Shown here: positions 1-4,149 of the stretch, one piece after another
Position numbering within the stretch: the stretch's first letter is position 1
Layout: the number at the start of each line of letters is the position of its first letter
Source of the DNA: Desulfobacula sp.
GTDB lineage: Bacteria > Desulfobacterota > Desulfobacteria > Desulfobacterales > Desulfobacteraceae
Reading direction: 5' to 3'
Assembly (NCBI GenBank): GCA_029940245.1
Contig: JAOZRF010000167.1
Location: 1 to 6,369 of the forward strand
DNA: 6,369 nt
Made by a program: the position numbers and the translations under genes
Notes under the pieces: model-generated
Seen by the model: the letters and a program-made list of their open reading frames with translations, nothing else
Told to the model about the DNA's origin: nothing
The model's database searches: none

Positions 1-508
1 CAAGATTCAACATGGTAAATTCACTGTTGTGCCGGGCGCCGTCAGACTCTTTACGAAAGCAGGAACCCATCTCAAAGAACCGGATGGGCCGGTGGCCCAG
101 CCTACTGAAATCAACCATTAAACTATAAAGGCTGGGTGCCAGCATGGGCCGTAAGCATAATTTTTTGTTTATCCAGAAAACCTGCCGAAAAAGAGGATGA
201 TTATCATCTATGGTCATCCTGGCAAGGGCAGCTTTGGTGATGAGGGTCGGGGTGGTCACCCGTGTAAACCCTTGCTGGTGAAGTACCTGCCCAAGTGTTT
301 CCTTAAGTTTTTCCAGGTGCGATTTTTCCCCCTGAATCAAAAATTCTGATAATTTTGCCTTTTCAGCTTTAACCTGTTTTTTTTCAATCTGCTGGAATAA
401 TTTGTTTCTCTCGGCTGGGGTAGAAAAATCAGCCGGAAGATTTTTAAGATCCACACCCAGTTCTTTAAGCCGACCGGCCTGGGTTTCTGTCCATGTTAAA
501 TCATTCAA
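1..508 (-). CDS. pylSc: Pyrrolysyl-tRNA synthetase catalytic subunit PylSc, 3' part off the window
   Basis: This is the catalytic half of the split bacterial pyrrolysyl-tRNA synthetase, a class II aaRS that activates pyrrolysine with ATP and charges tRNA-Pyl. The first 169 codons are present; the C-terminal remainder, including motif 3, runs off the left edge. It begins LNDLTWTETQAGRLKELG, matching the start of the archaeal PylRS catalytic domain. Further on it has RMTIDDNHPLFRQVF, then CLRPMLAPSLY (pocket helix), then the motif 2 region FFEMGSCFRKESDG and EFTMLN. The Asn of TMLN is the equivalent of M. mazei Asn346, which contacts the pyrrolysine amide. There is no tRNA-binding N-terminal domain; that is supplied by pylSn. 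The start is TTG: the frame has no ATG nearby, and AGGAG lies 6 nt upstream of this codon. It follows pylD by 20 nt and is probably the last gene of the operon. The similarity to known PylSc is recalled, not searched, but is very clear. Confidence 0.95.
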   Translation of the reverse strand, partial: MNDLTWTETQAGRLKELGVDLKNLPADFSTPAERNKLFQQIEKKQVKAEKAKLSEFLIQGEKSHLEKLKETLGQVLHQQGFTRVTTPTLITKAALARMTIDDNHPLFRQVFWINKKLCLRPMLAPSLYSLMVDFSRLGHRPIRFFEMGSCFRKESDGARHNSEFTMLNL

Positions 509-514
509 AATATG

Positions 515-519
515 CTCCT
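515..519 (-). promoter_or_regulatory. Ribosome binding site of pylSc
   Basis: AGGAG on the minus strand ends 6 nt before the TTG at 506-508. It decides the start: the only nearby ATG (502-504) is out of frame and reads ATG-ATT-TAA. Confidence 0.75.
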
Positions 520-528
520 GGTTTTCTC

Positions 529-1362
529 TTATGATAGAAGAGAGACTGCCATGGCGGCAGTACCCAGCGCCAGTTTGTCGTGTACAAGACGATTTTTAAG
601 AATTTGACAGCCGATTTTTGAAATCCCCAGGGGGACACCCGGGGCAGCAACCACCATAGTGTCAGAAATCAGTTCATCAGGGATTGTACCTGCTGCCGGC
701 GTTGCTTCAATAATATATTGATCCTTTGAAAGAGCCCTGTTTACATCCGTTTCAATGCGTATCCTGTCAAAGGTTGCATACACAGAAAGGCTTTCTTTTA
801 AAGAATGGGCAATAGGCGGGTAGACATCGTACAGGGCCACCCGGGAATTGAGAAATAAAAGTGTTCGAGCAGCCGCGGCACCCACAAGACCACATCCCAA
901 CACCAGTACTTCATGATCCTTGATTCCTCCGGCCATCAGATCCAGGACTGAGGCGAAAACCCTGCCCGTTGCCTCGGAATTATCTGCCACAACCCGGGTG
1001 TTTAAATTTATTCCCACAAACCTTTTATCATCAGCCATCATAACAGCATCTGCTTTGCTTTCAAATGCATGGGCAATGCCGGATGTATCCGGGTTATCAG
1101 ATGTCAGGGCATTGAATCCTAAAAATTGAAGTATGGCAGTAACTGTTTCAGAAAAATCTGTAATAATACCCTGACCCGCGGTGACCGGAATCACATGGAT
1201 GGAAAAAGAGTTTATCCGGTGTTTTACCTGGATTTCATTTTTGCCATAGGCATGACAGGCGATTCCCAGGAGAGTTCGCCCGGTTTTGGTTTGAAGTTCC
1301 CGGTTGTATTCCTCAAGCCCTGAAGAGATGTGACGGATATCACTTTTGTTTAAACGAGTCAA
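529..1362 (-). CDS. pylD: PylD, pyrrolysine-forming dehydrogenase
   Basis: PylD is the NAD-dependent last enzyme of pyrrolysine synthesis. It oxidises the terminal amine of L-lysine-Nε-3R-methyl-D-ornithine to the semialdehyde, which cyclises to the pyrroline ring of Pyl. The 277-residue protein is close to the archaeal PylD length (about 260-270). The N-terminal substrate domain has IPVTAGQGII (58-67), FSE (70-72), DNPDTSG (89-95) and MMADDKRFVGIN (108-119), each recognisable from archaeal PylD. A Rossmann dinucleotide motif VLVLGCGLVGAAAA (152-165) follows, with an acidic end of the next strand (ALYD, about 176-179). The C-terminal part has IEATPAAGTIPDE and APGVP. The start is TTG, placed by a GAGGAG ribosome site 8 nt upstream. 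It overlaps the pylC stop (TTG/TGA), so translation is probably coupled. The stop is TAA. It lies between pylC and pylSc in the expected BCD order. Confidence 0.96.
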   Translation of the reverse strand: MTRLNKSDIRHISSGLEEYNRELQTKTGRTLLGIACHAYGKNEIQVKHRINSFSIHVIPVTAGQGIITDFSETVTAILQFLGFNALTSDNPDTSGIAHAFESKADAVMMADDKRFVGINLNTRVVADNSEATGRVFASVLDLMAGGIKDHEVLVLGCGLVGAAAARTLLFLNSRVALYDVYPPIAHSLKESLSVYATFDRIRIETDVNRALSKDQYIIEATPAAGTIPDELISDTMVVAAPGVPLGISKIGCQILKNRLVHDKLALGTAAMAVSLLS

Positions 1363-2504
1363 TTCAACTGCTCCTCATGGATAAGATTGGCATTTTCAAG
1401 GATCTGTTCATGGCAATTCTGTCTTTTGGCTGTCACAGCCTCATGCGTGTTGCCGGAGAATATCAGGGTGGCCACCCACTGGGTTTTGCCCGGCAAATAA
1501 CTTGTAATGGCTTCCTTAGCACCAAAAAAATTGAATTGAAGTGTCAAAGGACCATCAATGGCCATGATGTGTTCGCCTAAGACATCTAAATTTGTTCCTG
1601 AAACCCGGATATGCTCAACAATCACAAACCGCTCCCGGTTTTGTCCAGAATCCGGGATATTTTTATTTAAACACAGATGGCCCAGCATCTGTACCATATT
1701 GATCCCTGTTGACCAGAAAACAGTCATGGGTGTCTGGCTGGGAAACCTGGCGTCAATTTCAAGTAATTTGAGCTCATTATTATTGAGTACCACTTCAACA
1801 TCCATGATTCCCGTAAGATGGATGTCCTCTGCAATGGCAAGTGCCATTGCTTCAAACCGCCTGATTTGATGAGGTGGTAGTTTTGTGGGAGCTGTGACCC
1901 TTTTGCAGTCATAACTTTTGTCCATACCCAGGTCAGTGACCTGAAGTGCCTGATAGTTTCCAGGGCGACCCACAACTTCGATGGAATAGGAGGGGCCTTC
2001 CAGATATTCCTGTATCACCCTGTTACCCTGTTTTTGTTTATTTGGAAACCTGGATAAAAATTCTTTTGAATCATTAAACACTTCTACACCCTGACTGCCA
2101 CTTGCCTGGTCCGGTTTGACCACGACAGGAAAGCCGCAATCCGGCCAGTACCGAGGTGCAGGAAGATTCATTTTTCTAAAAAGGGCATCGGATTTCAATT
2201 TGGAATTTGAGAGCCTGTAAGCATCCGGATCAAAGGCCAGGGGAATATTTTTTATTCTGGCCCATGTCTTTACCGCCGTCAATACCCCGGTATCTTCTAT
2301 TGCCGGAAGGATAATGTCCACTCTGGGACAGTCCTGGGGTACGGGATGTTCAAGGCTGAACTCATATTCCAGAAACAGATCACATAATCCCGTTGCCGGT
2401 GCATTACAATTCTTGTCAATGACAAGGGTTTTAAAACCCGCCTTTTGGGCCAGGTAAACCGCTTCAACTCCCTGAAGTTTACCTCCGATAACAGCAATCA
2501 GCAT
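1359..2504 (-). CDS. pylC: PylC, 3-methylornithine-lysine ligase
   Basis: PylC is the ATP-grasp ligase that joins 3R-methyl-D-ornithine to the ε-amine of L-lysine through an amide (isopeptide) bond, giving the PylD substrate. The 381-residue protein is slightly longer than archaeal PylC (about 360). The N-terminal pre-ATP-grasp domain starts MLIAVIGGKLQGVEAVYLAQ, the PylC signature. ATP-grasp elements follow: VVVKPDQASGSQGVEV (127-142, lysine and glycine-rich loop), QEYLEGPSYSIEV (165-177), and the metal/substrate segment GIMDVEVV...LLEIDARFPSQTP (about 232-259). Archaeal PylC carries the near-identical GIMDVEA...EIDARFPSQTP. The ATG start is supported by a strong ribosome site 8 nt upstream within pylB, whose end it overlaps by 7 nt. 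The stop is TGA, overlapping the pylD start. No key motif is missing. Confidence 0.97.
   Translation of the reverse strand: MLIAVIGGKLQGVEAVYLAQKAGFKTLVIDKNCNAPATGLCDLFLEYEFSLEHPVPQDCPRVDIILPAIEDTGVLTAVKTWARIKNIPLAFDPDAYRLSNSKLKSDALFRKMNLPAPRYWPDCGFPVVVKPDQASGSQGVEVFNDSKEFLSRFPNKQKQGNRVIQEYLEGPSYSIEVVGRPGNYQALQVTDLGMDKSYDCKRVTAPTKLPPHQIRRFEAMALAIAEDIHLTGIMDVEVVLNNNELKLLEIDARFPSQTPMTVFWSTGINMVQMLGHLCLNKNIPDSGQNRERFVIVEHIRVSGTNLDVLGEHIMAIDGPLTLQFNFFGAKEAITSYLPGKTQWVATLIFSGNTHEAVTAKRQNCHEQILENANLIHEEQLN
1371..1376 (-). promoter_or_regulatory. Ribosome binding site of pylD
   Basis: GAGGAG lies within the last codons of pylC, 8 nt before the TTG at 1360-1362. It supports this TTG over any internal start and suggests translational coupling to pylC. 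Confidence 0.8.
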
Positions 2505-3604
2505 GTCATGCGCTCCTCCTTGACAAAGGATCTGCTCAATGCTTTTTTTCTGGCAATTGTCCAGGCCAGGTATTCTTTTGGCAGGGCCGGTTCAAGCCCA
2601 CAGGCTTTTAGGATCGGTAAAACATGGACCAGGGTTCTTCGGGACTCTTCAATATCAAGGGAATGGCTGGCAACCCCGGCAAGACCTTTTTGGGGCGGAA
2701 CAATAGATGTCACCACATTGGCGCCTGCCATAAGCCTTGCCTTTAAGCCGTCAAGTCCGTCAACATCCAGAGAGGCCGGAATCAGCAGATCCGGAAGTAC
2801 CAGCCGCATGACGGCAATGATGACCTGTTCTTTTAAATTGTCCTGGGGCTTTATTTTGGCCATGGGTGTATCCGTCTGGGGAATAAAGGTCATCACCCGG
2901 GCCTGATCTACACAAAAGTCTCTCATCCAGATAATAGAGTCGGCCAGGTCATCCAGGGTTTCTCCCACACCCGTGAGGATACCTTCTTCAATGAGCATCC
3001 CAATACGTTTGGCCAATTGTTTTTTTGCCAGCCTTTTTTCAAAGCCCTGCCCCTGGCGCAGCGTTTTATACAGAGCCTTATTGTGTGTCTCCTGGTAACA
3101 GGCATACCAGGTGACTTTTGCTGCTGCCAGTTCCACAAGGACGCTGTCGGGAATGGCGCCCGGAGAAATCATCACGGGAAGTTTGGTTTCTTTCTGAACA
3201 CTTTTGATCATGCCGGCCAATTGTTTGAATCCAGCTTCTCCAAAAGAATACAGTTCAGGGTCCTCCCCCATGGTCAAATCAATAAGATGTACCCCGGAAT
3301 CTGCCATTTCTACGGCAGCCGCCAGAATTTCGTTTTGAGTTTTTCGATATCGGGGAAGCATGGTATTGGACTTTCGGTATCGGCAGAAATTACAATTGTT
3401 CCTGCAATACGTGGAAAAATACAAAAATCCATACAGAAAAATTTTGTTTCCAAAATATCGAGTCCGAACATTTCGGGCGGCCTGAAAAAGCAGACTGATG
3501 TCTTCCGAATCAAAAAGCCCGAGAAGATATTTTATCTCGCTTTTTTTTACAGGATGACAGTTTTGCAAAGAATTTAACATCCGGGTCAGATTAAAATCTG
3601 CCAT
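2498..3604 (-). CDS. pylB: PylB, methylornithine synthase (radical SAM)
   Basis: PylB is a radical S-adenosylmethionine enzyme and catalyses the first committed step of pyrrolysine synthesis, the rearrangement of L-lysine to 3R-methyl-D-ornithine. The 368-residue protein is near the archaeal size (about 350). Its [4Fe-4S] cluster motif is YFSTYCRNNCNFCRY, with the CxxxCxxC cysteines at 67, 71 and 74. Other family landmarks are VRTRYFGNKIFL before the cluster, DLTMGEDPE (109-117), PVMISPG, CYQETHNKALYKTLRQGQ, GILTGVGET, RVMTFIPQTDTPM, LIPASLDVDGLDG and GANVVTSIVPP. The last two resemble the BioB/HydE-like barrel end. All match the M. barkeri PylB layout as I recall it. The ATG start lies 2 nt after the pylSn stop with AGGA 10 nt upstream; the stop is TGA inside the pylC start region. 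It is oxygen-sensitive by family, fitting an anaerobic host. Confidence 0.97.
   Translation of the reverse strand: MADFNLTRMLNSLQNCHPVKKSEIKYLLGLFDSEDISLLFQAARNVRTRYFGNKIFLYGFLYFSTYCRNNCNFCRYRKSNTMLPRYRKTQNEILAAAVEMADSGVHLIDLTMGEDPELYSFGEAGFKQLAGMIKSVQKETKLPVMISPGAIPDSVLVELAAAKVTWYACYQETHNKALYKTLRQGQGFEKRLAKKQLAKRIGMLIEEGILTGVGETLDDLADSIIWMRDFCVDQARVMTFIPQTDTPMAKIKPQDNLKEQVIIAVMRLVLPDLLIPASLDVDGLDGLKARLMAGANVVTSIVPPQKGLAGVASHSLDIEESRRTLVHVLPILKACGLEPALPKEYLAWTIARKKALSRSFVKEERMTC
2513..2521 (-). promoter_or_regulatory. Ribosome binding site of pylC
   Basis: AAGGAGGAG, inside the last codons of pylB, lies 8 nt before the pylC ATG at 2502-2504. It is the strongest Shine-Dalgarno match in the window and implies coupled translation of pylB and pylC. 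Confidence 0.85.
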
Positions 3605-3606
3605 TT

Positions 3607-3993
3607 TTATTTTTTCCTGTCTGCCTGTAGTAAAGACGATTGATTTTTTATCAACATGGATCCCTGGTTCCGCTTAAATAAAGTTGAAGAATACTTTTCA
3701 AGCTTCCAGTCCGGAACTCCACATTTGGGACAGACATTGACAAACCATTTGTTCCTCAACCATCTTCCCGCCCGACTGTTCAAAGAATTAGTGATAATAA
3801 ATTCCTTGTTGCAATGGGTTGTGAGCCTGGCTGTATCCCCTGTGATGTCTATCGAAAGAATCCCGTGGAGCTGTCCGGTTCGGGATGGCCACAGCTTGAT
3901 CTTGTCAATCAGGTTGAAAATCCGTACTCTTTTTCGATAATATCTTTTTTTTACCGGTTTTGCTTTATTTTCTTCTGTACCCATAAATTCCAT
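3607..3993 (-). CDS. pylSn: PylSn, tRNA-Pyl-binding subunit of pyrrolysyl-tRNA synthetase
   Basis: PylSn is the free-standing counterpart of the archaeal PylRS N-terminal domain. It binds the T-arm and small variable loop of tRNA-Pyl and raises charging by PylSc. The 128-residue protein has a basic N-terminus (KKRYYRKRVR, about 15-24), then LIDKIKLWPSRTGQLHG (28-44), which parallels LISATGLWMSRTGTIHK of M. mazei. NSLNSRAGRWLRN (69-81) parallels NSRSSRTARALRH, and CPKC (88-91) follows. The four zinc ligands of the archaeal domain (His24, Cys42, Cys69, Cys72) are all kept, here as His43, Cys61, Cys88 and Cys91. A short polar tail after about residue 106 has no counterpart I know. The start is uncertain: ATG at 3991-3993 and ATG at 3982-3984 (Met4) are both in frame and neither has a good ribosome site. 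It lies just downstream of pylT and 2 nt before pylB. Confidence 0.94.
   Translation of the reverse strand: MEFMGTEENKAKPVKKRYYRKRVRIFNLIDKIKLWPSRTGQLHGILSIDITGDTARLTTHCNKEFIITNSLNSRAGRWLRNKWFVNVCPKCGVPDWKLEKYSSTLFKRNQGSMLIKNQSSLLQADRKK
3615..3618 (-). promoter_or_regulatory. Probable ribosome binding site of pylB
   Basis: AGGA followed by an A-rich 10-nt spacer precedes the pylB ATG (3602-3604). The site lies inside the 3' end of pylSn. It is weaker and slightly longer-spaced than those of pylC and pylD. Confidence 0.55.
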
Positions 3994-3998
3994 GAATC

Positions 3999-4010
3999 AT
4001 TCAATTGAAT
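3999..4010. repeat. Perfect 12-bp palindrome upstream of pylSn
   Basis: ATTCAATTGAAT reads identically on both strands and sits 5 nt before the pylSn ATG. A second imperfect palindrome, GAATCATTC (3994-4002), overlaps it. It could be an operator or an RNA fold over the pylSn start, but in AT-rich sequence chance is also possible. Confidence 0.35.
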
Positions 4011-4055
4011 TACTCAACTTTCGGCCTTAAGTCCTTGCAGACGGGGTCAGGCTTG

Positions 4056-4142
4056 TTTTAATGGCGGAGAGCCCGGGAGTCGCGCCCGGCTGCATGGATT
4101 TAGAGTCCATGTGATCCCATCCGATCCACCCTCCGCATTAAA
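4056..4142 (-). other. Complementary leader and trailer extending the tRNA-Pyl acceptor stem
   Basis: The 8 nt before G1 (TTTAATGC, 4135-4142) can pair with the discriminator, the CCA and the following TTAAA (4057-4065). This gives eight pairs with only C75 bulged, stacking on the 7-bp acceptor stem. The pairs are read directly from the sequence; a role in precursor stability or processing is inference. Confidence 0.5.
4062..4134 (-). tRNA. pylT: tRNA-Pyl, anticodon CUA (amber decoding)
   Basis: This 73-nt tRNA delivers pyrrolysine at UAG codons. Read on the minus strand, the acceptor stem is GGAGGGT/GCTCTCC (7 bp, two G-U pairs), with G1:C72, discriminator G73 and an encoded CCA. A single G8 joins the acceptor to a 4-bp D stem (GATC/GATC) with a 6-nt loop GGATGG. 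One A then leads to a 6-bp anticodon stem CATGGA/TCCATG around loop CTCTAAA; the anticodon CTA is at 4101-4103, with U33 and A37. The variable loop is only CAG. The T stem CCGGG/CCCGG is perfect with a 7-nt loop CGCGACT that lacks TTC. The 6-bp anticodon stem, 1-nt junctions, 3-nt variable loop and missing TΨC are the hallmarks of tRNA-Pyl, and the layout matches the Desulfitobacterium hafniense tRNA as I recall it. It lies 15 nt after the upstream dehydrogenase stop and 68 nt before pylSn. Confidence 0.98.
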
Positions 4143-4149
4143 TTTATTT

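Noticed and set aside
496..504. ATG-ATT-TAA at the start of pylSc (minus strand)
   Set aside because: It is a two-codon out-of-frame reading overlapping the true TTG start; nothing supports a leader peptide or an uORF role.
402..599. Plus-strand open frame of 65 codons
   Set aside because: It lies opposite pylSc and pylD, has no ribosome site or recognisable motif, and is a shadow of the conserved minus-strand genes.
1558..1869. Plus-strand open frame of 103 codons
   Set aside because: It is antisense to the well-conserved ATP-grasp region of pylC; its composition looks like a frame shadow.
3017..3577. Plus-strand open frame of 186 codons
   Set aside because: It is antisense to pylB, whose radical SAM motifs are unambiguous. 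The translation shows no domain and no upstream ribosome site.
4011..4061. Rho-independent terminator after pylT
   Set aside because: The CTTAAG-centred repeat is short, AT-cored and not followed by a U run, so it does not look like an intrinsic terminator.
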